This document shows positions 51,389-61,325 of a DNA stretch of 64,000 nucleotides, one piece after another. The notes below the pieces were generated by a model. That model was not told the DNA's origin, ran no database searches, and worked only from the letters and a program-made list of their open reading frames with translations. The translations under genes and the position numbers were made by a program. Every line of letters begins with the position of its first letter. Position 1 is the stretch's first letter. Source of the stretch: Lentilitoribacter sp039986595 (GTDB lineage Bacteria > Pseudomonadota > Alphaproteobacteria > Rhizobiales > Rhizobiaceae); NCBI GenBank assembly GCA_039986595.1, contig JBDWQJ010000008.1:1-64000 (forward strand), given 5' to 3'.

Positions 51389-52984
51389 CTATTCAACGTT
51401 AAATACGAGCGGTTTCGCAGATACGATTTCGCTGTGAGAACGAACTTTATCTAAAACCACTTCTGACACGGGCTCATCAACATAAAGCAACGCAATAGCA
51501 TCACCACCAGGCTGATTACGACCAAGTTGGAAGTTTGCAATATTGACGCCTGCTTCGCCAAACACAGTCCCAAGCAAACCGATGATACCAGGAGCATCCG
51601 CATTTGTTGTATAGACCATATTACGACCCACTTCAGCATCAAGATTAATACCTTTGATCTGAATGAAACGAGGCTTACCATCTGCAAAACAAGTACCAGC
51701 AACAGAACGCGTTGTATTATCAGTTTTAACGGTCAGCTTAATATAACCATCAAACACTCCTGATTTGTCACGTTTAACTTCGGACAAAACAATACCGCGT
51801 TCTTTCGCCATGATCGGTGCAGACACCATGTTCACATCAGCAACTTGCTCACGGATAAGACCAGCAAGAACAGCACTTGTGAGTGCTTTTGTGTTCATCT
51901 CAGCTGTTGAACCTTCATAAAGGATCTCAACTTCTTTAATCGCACTTTCTGTCACCTGACCAACAAACGCACCCAAAACGTCTGCAAGTGAAACAAATGG
52001 TTTCAAGCGTGGTGCTTCTTCTGCAGAAATAGACGGCATGTTGATCGCGTTTGTCACTGCGCCTTTAAGCAAATAATCAGACATTTGTTCAGCCACTTGC
52101 AAAGCCACATTTTCTTGCGCTTCTGTTGTTGATGCACCCAAATGCGGAGTACATACAACATTTGGCAAACCAAATAGCGGGCTATCTGTTGCAGGTTCTG
52201 TTTCAAAAACATCAAAACCTGCACCGGCAACTTGACCAGATTTCAACGCTTCGGCAAGATCTGCTTCAACAACCAAACCACCACGCGCGCAGTTTACAAT
52301 ACGAACACCTTTTTTCATTTTAGCAATTGCTTCAGCGTTGATAATACCGCGCGTCTTATCTGTCATCGGTACGTGCAATGTGATGAAATCAGAACGTGCG
52401 AGCAATTCATCAAGTTCAACTTTTTCAACGCCTAATTTCTCTGCGCGCTCAGGAGACAAGAACGGATCAAAAGCGATTACACGCATGTTAAGCCCGATAC
52501 CGCGGGATGCGGCAATAGAACCGATATTACCACAACCAATAACACCAAGCGTTTTGCCAGTGATCTCAACACCCATAAATTTAGATTTCTCCCACTTACC
52601 GGCTTGTGTAGATAAATCAGCCGCAGGCAGTTGACGCGCAACAGCAAAAATCATTGCAATTGCATGCTCAGCCGTGGTGATTGAGTTACCAAAAGGTGTG
52701 TTCATCACGATGATACCGCGACGTGATGCTGCGGGAATATCAACATTATCCACACCGATACCAGCGCGACCAATAACTTTAAGGTTGGTTGCAGCAGCAA
52801 TCAGCTTTTCTGTTGCTTTTGTCGCTGAGCGAATTGCAAGACCATCATATTGATCAATGATTTCAGCTAATTTTTCTTTGTCTTTGCCAAGCTCTGGCAT
52901 AAAATCTACGTCCAAACCGCGATCACGGAAAATTTGAACAGCTGTTTCAGATAGTTTATCAGATACGAGTACACGAGGTGCCAT
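51389..52984 (-). CDS. serA: D-3-phosphoglycerate dehydrogenase
   Basis: First step of serine synthesis. A 531-residue type-1 enzyme: catalytic and Rossmann domains with GVIGCGNIGSIAASRGIGL (NAD site, about residue 150), catalytic Arg in VNCARGGLVVE, Glu in DVFETEPA and His in TPHLGASTTEA. An intervening domain follows at about 320-450 and a C-terminal ACT domain at about 455-530 (PGIIGLLGTVFGEAGVNIAN), which binds serine in many relatives. It follows serC by 68 bases on the same strand; the two probably form an operon. Confidence 0.96.
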   Translation of the reverse strand: MAPRVLVSDKLSETAVQIFRDRGLDVDFMPELGKDKEKLAEIIDQYDGLAIRSATKATEKLIAAATNLKVIGRAGIGVDNVDIPAASRRGIIVMNTPFGNSITTAEHAIAMIFAVARQLPAADLSTQAGKWEKSKFMGVEITGKTLGVIGCGNIGSIAASRGIGLNMRVIAFDPFLSPERAEKLGVEKVELDELLARSDFITLHVPMTDKTRGIINAEAIAKMKKGVRIVNCARGGLVVEADLAEALKSGQVAGAGFDVFETEPATDSPLFGLPNVVCTPHLGASTTEAQENVALQVAEQMSDYLLKGAVTNAINMPSISAEEAPRLKPFVSLADVLGAFVGQVTESAIKEVEILYEGSTAEMNTKALTSAVLAGLIREQVADVNMVSAPIMAKERGIVLSEVKRDKSGVFDGYIKLTVKTDNTTRSVAGTCFADGKPRFIQIKGINLDAEVGRNMVYTTNADAPGIIGLLGTVFGEAGVNIANFQLGRNQPGGDAIALLYVDEPVSEVVLDKVRSHSEIVSAKPLVFNVE

Positions 52985-53052
52985 TTCAGGCCTCCATTAA
53001 TTATAAATATGAGAGGAAATGGCGCTTATTTTGCGCCATAAAATTAAGTCAA

Positions 53053-54219
53053 TTAAGCTATAGAGGCTTTTTGCTGGTTAAACGCCCAATCAAGCCAAGG
53101 CATCAACGCCTCAAGATCAGAAGTTTCAACCGTTGCACCCGCCCAAATTCGCAAGCCCGAAGGCGCATCGCGATAAGCGCCGATGTCATAAGCAACACCT
53201 TCACCATCAAGCAACGATACCATGCCTTTAGCAAATGCCGCCTGTGCATCTGCATCCAATTCAGCAACATCACTATCTGTGATCGTTAAACACACCGACG
53301 TATTTGAACGCGTTGCTGGATCTTTAGCTAAGTTACCAAGCCAATCGGTTTTATCGCAATAATCATGAATGACCTGCGCATTTGCATTTGCACGTGCAAC
53401 TAGCGCATCAAGACCACCGAGTGACTTTGCCCAATTAAGAGCATCAAGATAGTCCTCTACGCAGAGCATAGATGGCGTGTTGATCGTTGCACCAGTGAAG
53501 ATACCTTCGATGAGTTTGCCGCCTTTAGTCATGCGGAAAATTTTTGGCAACGGCCAAGCTGGCGTGTAGCTTTCAAGGCGTTCTACCGCGCGAGGTGATA
53601 AGATGATGACACCATGACCACCTTCGCCGCCAAGCACTTTTTGCCAAGAGAACGTGACAACATCAAGCTTTGAAAAATCAAGCTCCTGCGCAAACGCAGC
53701 TGACGTCGCGTCGCAGATTGTTAAGCCTGCACGGTCATCAGGAATGAAGTCACCATTTGGTACGCGAACGCCCGAAGTCGTTCCGTTCCATGTGAAGACA
53801 ACATCATTGTCAAAATTAATTGAATTTAGATCAGGCAATTCACCGTATGGAGCAGTAATAGAGCGAGCATTCTCAAGTTTCAGTTGTTTAACAACATCTG
53901 TCACCCAGCCAGCACCAAAGCTTTCCCACGCAACCATATCGACCCCGCGTGCACCGAGCATGGACCACATGGCCATTTCGACAGCACCAGTATCGGATGC
54001 AGGTACAATACCAATACGATAATCGTCTGGAACGTTTAAAACCTCTCGAGTGAGGTCAATTGCTTCTTTGAGTTTTGATTTACCAACTTTCGCACGATGC
54101 GAACGACCCAATGGCGCGTCATTTAGTGATTGTGGGGTCCAACCCGGACGTTTGGCACAAGGTCCAGACGAAAAACGGGCATTGTCCGGACGAAGGCCCG
54201 GTTTCTTCAGTTCAGTCAT
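53053..54219 (-). CDS. serC: Phosphoserine aminotransferase
   Basis: Second step of serine synthesis (also 4-phosphohydroxythreonine for PLP). A 388-residue class-V PLP enzyme of the alphaproteobacterial type. The N-terminus (PGLRPDNARFSSGPCAKRPG) is typical. PLP Lys is in FSWQKVLGGEGGHGVIILSP at about 195, with the preceding TICDATSAAFAQELDF holding the cofactor Asp. It is preceded by a structured serC-type leader (54220-54262) in which the ribosome-binding site GGAAGG sits in a hairpin loop. serA follows. Confidence 0.95.
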   Translation of the reverse strand: MTELKKPGLRPDNARFSSGPCAKRPGWTPQSLNDAPLGRSHRAKVGKSKLKEAIDLTREVLNVPDDYRIGIVPASDTGAVEMAMWSMLGARGVDMVAWESFGAGWVTDVVKQLKLENARSITAPYGELPDLNSINFDNDVVFTWNGTTSGVRVPNGDFIPDDRAGLTICDATSAAFAQELDFSKLDVVTFSWQKVLGGEGGHGVIILSPRAVERLESYTPAWPLPKIFRMTKGGKLIEGIFTGATINTPSMLCVEDYLDALNWAKSLGGLDALVARANANAQVIHDYCDKTDWLGNLAKDPATRSNTSVCLTITDSDVAELDADAQAAFAKGMVSLLDGEGVAYDIGAYRDAPSGLRIWAGATVETSDLEALMPWLDWAFNQQKASIA

Positions 54220-54290
54220 ATCTCTATCCTTCCAGATAGTAGCCCTTCGTTGGGGAAGGGTGTCCCACTGACCGAACTATGACGCGGTGC
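54220..54290 (-). promoter_or_regulatory. serC-type structured leader RNA
   Basis: Two adjacent hairpins precede serC on the minus strand: CCCTTC/GAAGGG (54260-54255 with 54248-54243) and CTATC/GATAG (54239-54235 with 54228-54224). The second loop exposes the purine-rich ribosome-binding site. A serC RNA motif with this position and two-hairpin architecture is known in alphaproteobacteria. Assignment is by position and shape, not by covariance search. What it senses is not established. Confidence 0.6.
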
Positions 54291-54351
54291 AAAAAATGTC
54301 AAGACCGCCTTTGACAATTCACCCCAATATTTTTTCCCAAATTTTTCCAAG

Positions 54352-54380
54352 CACAAAAAAAAGGCGAGCAATGCCCGCCT
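54352..54380 (-). terminator. Intrinsic terminator of the outer-membrane protein gene at 54406
   Basis: AGGCG (54362-54366) pairs with CGCCT (54376-54380), 9-base loop, followed by eight T residues on the minus strand. Confidence 0.72.
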
Positions 54381-54405
54381 GATCTACTCATGAAATCTAT
54401 GGCTC

Positions 54406-55263
54406 TTACCAAGTTGATAAACGCATACCTAATCTCACTTCGTGACGTTCAAATCCGCCATCGCTACTTTGTGAACCTGATGCACCTAATGCAGCTGCAT
54501 CTGCGCTATATCCGTAGATATCGCCAGCTTCAACATTTGAATATTTGTAACCAAGATCAACTTTGATCTGATCATTCAAATCATAGCTAACACCTGCCAT
54601 CAACGCCCATGTTTTGCGCCAATCCGAGCTACCACTATGTGAAGAGACTACATCTGTTGTCGCACCGCATGCCCCACCGCCATCAACACAAGTACCTGTT
54701 GATGTGATTTCGCCGTATGCTACTTTTGTAAAACCAACACCCGCACCGACATAAGGTGTAAAGCCAGCGATTGTTCCAAGGTCTGCATAACCATTTACCA
54801 TGGCCATGTAATTATCATATTGGCCGCTTGAATTGATCGAACATGTTGTGCTTGCAGGAGATGTGCTTGCACATAGATCAAGTCCTGTTCCATTAACTGC
54901 AAAACTACCCTTGACTAAGTCCAGCGTAACATCACCACGGAACATATCTGTAAAGCGGTAACCAATACCGCCACCTATTGAAAAATCGTCTTCAAAACTG
55001 CTTGTTGTCACAGTCCCTGCACGATAGTTATTGGCCACTGAAAATGTATTAAAGGAAGGTGCATCATTTTCTTGTTTGGCTGTGTAGCCAATATCACCAC
55101 GAAGATACCACCCATTCCCAACTTCAACAGGCTTAATCGTTGGAGCGTTCATCGGCGAAATAATTCTATCAAGATCAGCCGCAATAGCAGAGGTTGTTGC
55201 AACTGTTGAAACACCAAGGCAGAAGATGCCAATAAGAGAAGAACATTTTAATAGCTTACGCAT
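54406..55263 (-). CDS. Outer-membrane beta-barrel protein, Omp25/31-like
   Basis: The frame opens at 55398, but the signal peptide starts at the ATG at 55263 (RKLLKCSSLIGIFCLGVSTV ending in AIAADL; 285 residues). The mature protein is a small beta barrel: GNGWYLRGDIGYTAKQ near its start, repeated aromatic-Gly strands such as SIGGGIGYRFTDMFRGDVTL, and a terminal RHEVRLGMRLSTW ending in an aromatic residue, as required for outer-membrane assembly. The WYLRGDIGY phrase is shared with the next gene, so they are paralogues. A structural or porin-like role is inferred. Confidence 0.85.
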   Translation of the reverse strand: MRKLLKCSSLIGIFCLGVSTVATTSAIAADLDRIISPMNAPTIKPVEVGNGWYLRGDIGYTAKQENDAPSFNTFSVANNYRAGTVTTSSFEDDFSIGGGIGYRFTDMFRGDVTLDLVKGSFAVNGTGLDLCASTSPASTTCSINSSGQYDNYMAMVNGYADLGTIAGFTPYVGAGVGFTKVAYGEITSTGTCVDGGGACGATTDVVSSHSGSSDWRKTWALMAGVSYDLNDQIKVDLGYKYSNVEAGDIYGYSADAAALGASGSQSSDGGFERHEVRLGMRLSTW

Positions 55264-55401
55264 GGGCGATTCTTTCTGGTCATGACCAAAAGGTCCAATT
55301 ATTAAATTTCCACCACTATCGCGCAAACAGGTTAAACCTGAGTTAACCATGTTCCTTTTCTTTTTGTTACCTATGTTTGTTAGGTCTGCCCCTAACAAAA
55401 A

Positions 55402-55424
55402 AAACGCCGGGAAATCCGGCGTTT
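55402..55424 (-). terminator. Intrinsic terminator of the outer-membrane protein gene at 55445
   Basis: AAACGCCGG (55402-55410) pairs with CCGGCGTTT (55416-55424), followed by eight T residues on the minus strand. Confidence 0.85.
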
Positions 55425-55444
55425 AATCATCAAATATTCAAAGT

Positions 55445-56293
55445 CTATTTATAGACAGGTGGCAATGTAGGCGGCTCATATGGTGGGATATGCGTGTCGC
55501 ATCCGCCAAATGTGTATCTCAAACCTGCACGACCTTCATGTGAATGAAGCGTTTTTGTGAAACCTGGGCCACCACCTGTTGCATATTCAAACATTCTACC
55601 GCTAGCAATTGCGCGATAACGATATCCAACATCAGCTGCAAGTGCACAATTAATCTCAACGGAAGCACCTGCCATAAGTGCACCAGTTGCACGCCAACCA
55701 GATGCGCCTTCGTGGATCACAGTATCATCACAGTTTGTCGTAGTAATTGTTGAACAAGACGTATTACTTAGGTCTTTCCAATTCATATATGTCGCACCGA
55801 TACCTGCACCCACATAGCCAGTCACACGACCGTAAGTGAAGACATCAACATATGCGTTGGCCAAAAGGCTCCATGCTGAATATGACGAGTAATCAGCGGA
55901 AACACATGGGTCTGTGTTAAATGCAGGATTGCCACAAAAACCACTAGTTGAGCCAGTGAAATCTGATTTTGACAGATAATCAAGGGTTACGTCAGCACGA
56001 AGATAGTCATTTAATTTATAACCAGCACCAACGCCGACAATGAAATTCTCTTTCAAGCTCGTTGTGTCAAAAACCTTCGTGCCACCGCTCACTGAGTAGT
56101 TAATGCCACGCAATTTACTGGATGCAAAACCAGCATCACCGCGTAAATACCAGCCTGTTGCTGATTTTACTTCGTGATGAACAGGTGTCACTACCGGTGT
56201 ATGATAGACAGGTGGTGTTGAAATGTCCGCAGCTGTTGCTGACATTGTTGTTGCAAGACCGAGCGTTGCAGCGGTGATAGCAATCTTTTTCAT
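55445..56293 (-). CDS. Outer-membrane beta-barrel protein, Omp25/31-like paralogue
   Basis: A 282-residue protein with a signal peptide (KKIAITAATLGLATTMSATA, then ADISTP) and a mature barrel starting near SATGWYLRGDAGFASSKLRG. Several Cys residues (FCGNPAFNTDPCVSADYSS, TSCSTITTTNCDD) probably form loop disulphides. It ends in GLRYTFGGCDTHIPPYEPPT, so the usual C-terminal aromatic is followed by a Pro-rich tail. A tandem paralogue of the previous gene, with its own terminator. A role in envelope stability is inferred from the family. Confidence 0.85.
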   Translation of the reverse strand: MKKIAITAATLGLATTMSATAADISTPPVYHTPVVTPVHHEVKSATGWYLRGDAGFASSKLRGINYSVSGGTKVFDTTSLKENFIVGVGAGYKLNDYLRADVTLDYLSKSDFTGSTSGFCGNPAFNTDPCVSADYSSYSAWSLLANAYVDVFTYGRVTGYVGAGIGATYMNWKDLSNTSCSTITTTNCDDTVIHEGASGWRATGALMAGASVEINCALAADVGYRYRAIASGRMFEYATGGGPGFTKTLHSHEGRAGLRYTFGGCDTHIPPYEPPTLPPVYK

Positions 56294-56416
56294 TTATCAC
56301 TCCATTTATGGAACGGGTCGAAAACCCAAATAGCGGGCATGGCCCCTCAAAAACTTGAGGTGATAATGAATTATAAAGGTTAATGGCTGACTAATTTCAC
56401 CATTTATTGATTAAAA

Positions 56417-56462
56417 AAAAGAGTAAACACAATCTTAACGCGGTTTACTCTTTTGATTTTTT
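56417..56462 (-). terminator. Bidirectional terminator after glmM
   Basis: AAAAGAGTAAAC (56417-56428) pairs with GTTTACTCTTTT (56443-56454), 12 bp, with T-runs on both sides (TTTTTTTT on the minus strand; GATTTTTTT on the plus strand). Confidence 0.83.
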
Positions 56463-56488
56463 TAGTGTTTAAGCATGGAATTAAAGCC

Positions 56489-57829
56489 TTATGCGGCAAT
56501 CACTTTGACAAGCCCATCAACGACTTTTTCAACTTGGATAGCATCATCACCTTCCGCCATCACTCGGATTAAAGGCTCAGTTCCTGACGCTCGAATGACA
56601 AGTCGACCTGATTGACCAAGCTCGGCTTCTGCATCTTTGATGGCTGATTGAATGTGATTATCAGCCAATGGCGATGCGCCCGTATAACGTACATTTTTCA
56701 GCAATTGCGGCACTGGTTCAAAACGGCGCGTAACTTCACTAACCGGCTTACCCATCTTCTGGGTGCAAGATAAAATCTGTAAAGCCGCAACCAAGCCATC
56801 ACCTGTTGTTGCAAAATCACTCATAACAATATGACCAGATTGCTCACCACCTAAATTGAAACCATGCTTGCGCATATGCTCCACAACATAACGGTCGCCA
56901 ACTTTGGTGCGCGCTAAAGAAAGATCAAGACCAGATAAATGTCTCTCCATACCAAGATTGGACATAACAGTTGCCACAACACCATCGCCTTGCAGACAAC
57001 CTTCTTTGGCCCAAGATTCAGCAATCAGTGTCATCAATTGATCGCCATCAACAACCTGACCTTTTTCATCAACGATCAACACGCGATCCGCATCACCATC
57101 GAGTGCGATACCGACATCGGCGCGCACTTCATGCACTTTTTTAATCAGCGCTTCAGGATGGGTTGAGCCGCAGTTTAAATTGATGTTTGTACCATTTGGT
57201 TCATCACCGAGGGTGATAACTTCCGCGCCCATTTCCCACAAAACCGATGGCGCCACTTTATATGCAGCTCCATTGGCACAATCGATCACAATGCGTAAGC
57301 CTGTGAAATCACGCGAACCACGCGGCAATGTGCGTTTTACAAATTCGATATAGCGATAAATATCACCGTCAACACGCTTTGCACGTCCAATATCATCTGA
57401 GTTAACAAGAAGGGATTGGAAATCTGCATCAACGAGATCTTCAATTTGAGCTTCAAATTCATCAGAGAGTTTATAACCGTCAGGTCCAAATAATTTGATA
57501 CCATTATCTTGATATGCATTGTGAGATGCAGAGATCATCACGCCGATATCAGCCCGCATTGAACGTGTGAGCATAGCAACGCCGGGTGTAGGAATTGGCC
57601 CTAAAAGCAAAACATCCAAACCCGCAGATGTGAAACCAGCAACAAGCGCGTTTTCAATCATATAACCTGAAAGCCGTGTATCTTTTCCGATCACAACACG
57701 ATGCCGGTGTTCACCACGGCGAAAAAGACTTCCAACCGCAGCACCCACACGCATAGCAAGATCCGCAGTCATCGGCGGTGTATTTGATTTGCCTCGAATG
57801 CCATCAGTTCCAAAATAACGACGTGCCAT
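56489..57829 (-). CDS. glmM: Phosphoglucosamine mutase
   Basis: It converts glucosamine-6-P to glucosamine-1-P for UDP-GlcNAc. The start is the ATG at 57829 (GGGGA 4 bases upstream; 446 residues) beginning ARRYFGTDGIRGKSNTPPMT. The phosphoserine loop is VMISASHNAYQDNGIKLFGP (about residue 100), the magnesium site IALDGDADRVLIVDE (about 245), the substrate loop GGEQSGHIV and the phosphate-binding end IRASGTEPLIRVMAEG. It lies downstream of ftsH on the same strand, as is common in rhizobia, with an ftsH terminator between. Confidence 0.96.
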   Translation of the reverse strand: MARRYFGTDGIRGKSNTPPMTADLAMRVGAAVGSLFRRGEHRHRVVIGKDTRLSGYMIENALVAGFTSAGLDVLLLGPIPTPGVAMLTRSMRADIGVMISASHNAYQDNGIKLFGPDGYKLSDEFEAQIEDLVDADFQSLLVNSDDIGRAKRVDGDIYRYIEFVKRTLPRGSRDFTGLRIVIDCANGAAYKVAPSVLWEMGAEVITLGDEPNGTNINLNCGSTHPEALIKKVHEVRADVGIALDGDADRVLIVDEKGQVVDGDQLMTLIAESWAKEGCLQGDGVVATVMSNLGMERHLSGLDLSLARTKVGDRYVVEHMRKHGFNLGGEQSGHIVMSDFATTGDGLVAALQILSCTQKMGKPVSEVTRRFEPVPQLLKNVRYTGASPLADNHIQSAIKDAEAELGQSGRLVIRASGTEPLIRVMAEGDDAIQVEKVVDGLVKVIAA

Positions 57830-57929
57830 ATTATCCCCATTCAATTAGTCCGGTTTGGCTTATAACCCATCTTTGTCCAAATTGCGTTAAAACCAGCTGA
57901 TAAACAATTCTATGGTTAATGCCAATAAA

Positions 57930-57952
57930 AAAAGGGCCCGAAAGGCCCTTTT
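57930..57952 (-). terminator. Intrinsic terminator of ftsH
   Basis: AAAAGGGCC pairs with GGCCCTTTT (9 bp, loop of 5), followed by a T-run on the minus strand, 20 bases after the ftsH stop. Confidence 0.83.
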
Positions 57953-57971
57953 AATGTGATTATAGAAACGA

Positions 57972-59912
57972 CTACTCAGGGGTCGGTTCCGGATCAGAAT
58001 CTGGCTCTTCACCACCTGACTTCTTCGGCTTGTCAGCTTTTGCACCGGCAGATGGCACAGCACTTCCGCGACTAGGTGGCGTATCATCACCCATATCACG
58101 TGCAGGCTTTTCACCTTTGATGATCGAAGCGATTTCATCACCACTTAGAGTTTCATATTCCAGCAAGCCTTCTGCAATGGCCACGAACTCATCGTTTTTA
58201 CCTTCGATGATTTCATGTGCAGTAGCAGTTGCTTCAGCGATTAGCCTTTGAACTTCTCCATCAATCTTCTTGGCAGTTTCTTCAGACATGTTTTGCGATT
58301 GCGCAACTGAATGCCCAAGGAATACTTCCTGCTGGTTTTCACCATAGGCCACTTGACCAAGTTCATCAGAAAAGCCCCATTGGGTGACCATCGCGCGCGC
58401 AAGCTTGGTTGCTTGTTCGATATCTGAAGATGCACCGGAAGTGATGTTTTCTTTGCCAAACGTCACTTCTTCGGCCACACGTCCACCCATCATAATGGCA
58501 AGACGCGAGATCATCCATTTGTAACTCATGGAATAACGGTCAGCTTCTGGCAATTGCATCACCATACCAAGCGCACGTCCACGCGGAATAATCGTTGCTT
58601 TATGCACAGGGTCGGCCGCAGGCACATGAAGCGCCAAGATAGCATGACCAGCTTCATGATATGCGGTGAGTTTTTTCTCGTCCTCAGTCATGGCTGTTGA
58701 GCGACGTTCTGCACCCATCATGACCTTATCTTTAGCATCTTCAAACTCTTGCATGGTCACAAGGCGTTTGTTTCGGCGCGCAGCCATAAGAGCACTCTCG
58801 TTCACAAGGTTCATCAGATCCGCGCCTGAGAAACCAGGTGTACCTCGGGCAATAACCTTTAGATCAACATTTGGCGCCAATGGTACGTTGCGAACATGAA
58901 CTTTCAAAATCTGCTCACGACCACTTAGATCAGGATTAGGTACAACAACCTGACGGTCAAAACGACCAGGACGCAATAGCGCCGGATCAAGTACGTCAGG
59001 ACGGTTGGTTGCAGCGATTAGAATGATGCTTTCATTGGCTTCAAAACCATCCATCTCAACAAGCAGTTGGTTAAGCGTTTGCTCACGCTCATCATTACCA
59101 CCGCCAAGACCTGCACCACGATGACGACCCACAGCATCGATCTCATCGATAAAGATGATGCATGGTGAGTTTTTCTTCGCTTGCTCAAACATATCACGCA
59201 CACGAGAGGCACCAACACCCACAAACATTTCCACAAAGTCAGAACCTGAAATTGTGTAAAACGGAACATTTGCTTCACCAGCAACAGAACGTGCAAGAAG
59301 TGTTTTACCAGTACCGGGAGGGCCCACAAGCAATACGCCACGAGGAATACGGCCACCAAGTCTTTGGAACTTTTGCGGATCACGAAGGAATTCAACAATT
59401 TCTTCAAGATCTTCTTTAGCTTCATCAACACCAGCAACATCTTCAAACGTGATCTTACCTTGTGTCTCGTTCAGCAATTTAGCTTTGGACTTTCCAAAAC
59501 CCATCGCTCCGCGAGAACCACCTTGCATTTGTCGCATGAAGAAAATCCACACGCCCAAAATCACAAGAATTGGCAACCAAGAAATAAAATAGCCCAAGAA
59601 GCTATTTGATCCATCGGATTCAGGTTGCGCGTTGATTGTCACATTGTTCGCTTCAAGGCGTTGGACCAGATCACCATCTCCAGGAGAATAGGTCTGAAAT
59701 TTACCACCTGAGCCGCTATAAGAACCATAAATCTGATTACCAGATATGGTCACTTCATTAATCTGTCCAGCATCCACATCCTGTAGGAATTGCGAATAGG
59801 CTATTTTTGTTCCGCTAGCGCTATCAGTAGGGCTTTGGAACATATTAAATAGAGCAATCAATAGAAGAGCTATGATTGCCCATAAAGCAAAATTACGAAA
59901 ATTAGGGTTCAT
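57972..59912 (-). CDS. ftsH: ATP-dependent zinc metalloprotease FtsH
   Basis: Membrane-bound AAA+ protease. The start is the ATG at 59912 (GGGGA 5 bases upstream; 646 residues). Two N-terminal spans (about 5-23 and 100-120: FALWAIIALLLIALFN; LPILVILGVWIFFM) enclose a periplasmic domain. The AAA module has Walker A LLVGPPGTGKTLLAR, Walker B PCIIFIDEIDAVGRHRG and the second region of homology with ATNRPDVLDPALLRPGRFDR. The zinc site is TAYHEAGHAIL. The C-terminal tail is Pro/Ser/Glu-rich. Upstream neighbour tilS, downstream glmM. Confidence 0.97.
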   Translation of the reverse strand: MNPNFRNFALWAIIALLLIALFNMFQSPTDSASGTKIAYSQFLQDVDAGQINEVTISGNQIYGSYSGSGGKFQTYSPGDGDLVQRLEANNVTINAQPESDGSNSFLGYFISWLPILVILGVWIFFMRQMQGGSRGAMGFGKSKAKLLNETQGKITFEDVAGVDEAKEDLEEIVEFLRDPQKFQRLGGRIPRGVLLVGPPGTGKTLLARSVAGEANVPFYTISGSDFVEMFVGVGASRVRDMFEQAKKNSPCIIFIDEIDAVGRHRGAGLGGGNDEREQTLNQLLVEMDGFEANESIILIAATNRPDVLDPALLRPGRFDRQVVVPNPDLSGREQILKVHVRNVPLAPNVDLKVIARGTPGFSGADLMNLVNESALMAARRNKRLVTMQEFEDAKDKVMMGAERRSTAMTEDEKKLTAYHEAGHAILALHVPAADPVHKATIIPRGRALGMVMQLPEADRYSMSYKWMISRLAIMMGGRVAEEVTFGKENITSGASSDIEQATKLARAMVTQWGFSDELGQVAYGENQQEVFLGHSVAQSQNMSEETAKKIDGEVQRLIAEATATAHEIIEGKNDEFVAIAEGLLEYETLSGDEIASIIKGEKPARDMGDDTPPSRGSAVPSAGAKADKPKKSGGEEPDSDPEPTPE

Positions 59913-60035
59913 CGATATCCCCGACACCATTTCGGCACACAATTGTGCCCTCTGGTAACATCATATAGGGAGCTTATTCGCAATTGCCAAGTCGGTGCGA
60001 CACAAGATATCAGCCAGATATGCAGATAATTCCTG

Positions 60036-61325
60036 TCATAGCTCTTGATTTTGCAATTTGGCGCTATCGAAGGGCAATAAAAACTCGGACCTTCCCATTA
60101 ACCGAGCCACTGCATTTGCCAATTCAAAATCAAATTCTGACAGTACATGATCGTATTTATTGATGATTGGCATGATGCTCAAAATCTCAGAACTTGCGAC
60201 AGGCAACCATTCATCATCACCTGGCCATTTAATCACAGGCGGACAACCAAGCTCATTTGCATCTTGCCGAATATGACACTTTTTATCTTCGCTATGATTT
60301 TCAATCAAAAAACGTCCATCCCAATTCATCGCTTCACCACCATTAAGATGGTTTTCGTCGAACCCACGGTTTTCACGATATAATTGGATTACGTTTTCGC
60401 GCTTGTCTAAAATAACACGCCCCATCGTCGTTCGCGCATCAGTTTCCGAGAATGCAAAATCATAAAGAGAAATCACATCATCCCTGCTAAGGGAACGATC
60501 ACGACCACCAATAATGTGAACGAGCACTTCAAGCACTTTTTCCACGACTTGTTGCTTATGATCTAAAATGGTCAATTCGAAAACCAGACCATTTACAGTC
60601 TTGCAGTTTTGAGCAATATACCGAGCCGCGGAGTTTGAAATAGACTTCCGGTTTTGCGCGTGTGATGCAATGTCAGCAATATTAACATCAATATCACTTT
60701 GATGTCGCACTCGAACGCGTTCGTATTTTTCATCGATATTCGATGGATCTTCTTTCCAGTTTAGCGATGAACGCACCAGGTGGTCTTTGAGCTCTTGTTT
60801 TCCAACCGATAAAAAAGGCCGCAACACCCACATGGTTTGAAAAAATAACGCCGCGTTGGCCATTCCCGATAATCCAGCCCCCTCACCGGTTTTATCGCGC
60901 TGTAATCTCATATGTACGGTTTCAATCTGATCATCCAAATTATGACCCGTTACCAACCCAACAGCACCGATATCACGACACGCCTGATCAAGAAATTCAT
61001 AGCGCGCCCATCGCGCTGCGTTCTGAAGGCCCGCTTTGGGTTTTATATCATCCCAGACAAGTGTTTGATGCGCGATATTTCTCTCAACGCAAAAATCAGA
61101 CACAAACTGAGCTTCAAGCTTTGCTTCTTCTCGAAGTTGATGATCAACGGTAAAGCAATGAAGAACTCTGTTATGTGAATTAGCTTTTGAGAGTAAATCC
61201 AAAGCCGCCATTGAATCGCTACCGCCAGATACGGCAATGGCGAGAGGTCCATCTTTTAATGTAAGGAGAAAGTTTTGTGCTAATTTGTGTAAGTCACAAT
61301 TAGCATTGTGCGCGAGATTGTTCAC
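60036..61325 (-). CDS. tilS: tRNA(Ile)-lysidine synthetase
   Basis: It modifies C34 of tRNA-Ile(CAU) to lysidine. The frame opens at 61406, inside cpoB. A GTG at 61325 gives a more plausible 26-base overlap and 429 residues; the true start is uncertain. The PP-loop ATP site is LAIAVSGGSDSMAALDLLSK near the N-terminus, followed by VTGHNLDDQIETVHMRLQRD at about 140. The C-terminal half is divergent, as usual in alphaproteobacteria. It is between cpoB and ftsH in the conserved order. Confidence 0.9.
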   Translation of the reverse strand: MNNLAHNANCDLHKLAQNFLLTLKDGPLAIAVSGGSDSMAALDLLSKANSHNRVLHCFTVDHQLREEAKLEAQFVSDFCVERNIAHQTLVWDDIKPKAGLQNAARWARYEFLDQACRDIGAVGLVTGHNLDDQIETVHMRLQRDKTGEGAGLSGMANAALFFQTMWVLRPFLSVGKQELKDHLVRSSLNWKEDPSNIDEKYERVRVRHQSDIDVNIADIASHAQNRKSISNSAARYIAQNCKTVNGLVFELTILDHKQQVVEKVLEVLVHIIGGRDRSLSRDDVISLYDFAFSETDARTTMGRVILDKRENVIQLYRENRGFDENHLNGGEAMNWDGRFLIENHSEDKKCHIRQDANELGCPPVIKWPGDDEWLPVASSEILSIMPIINKYDHVLSEFDFELANAVARLMGRSEFLLPFDSAKLQNQEL

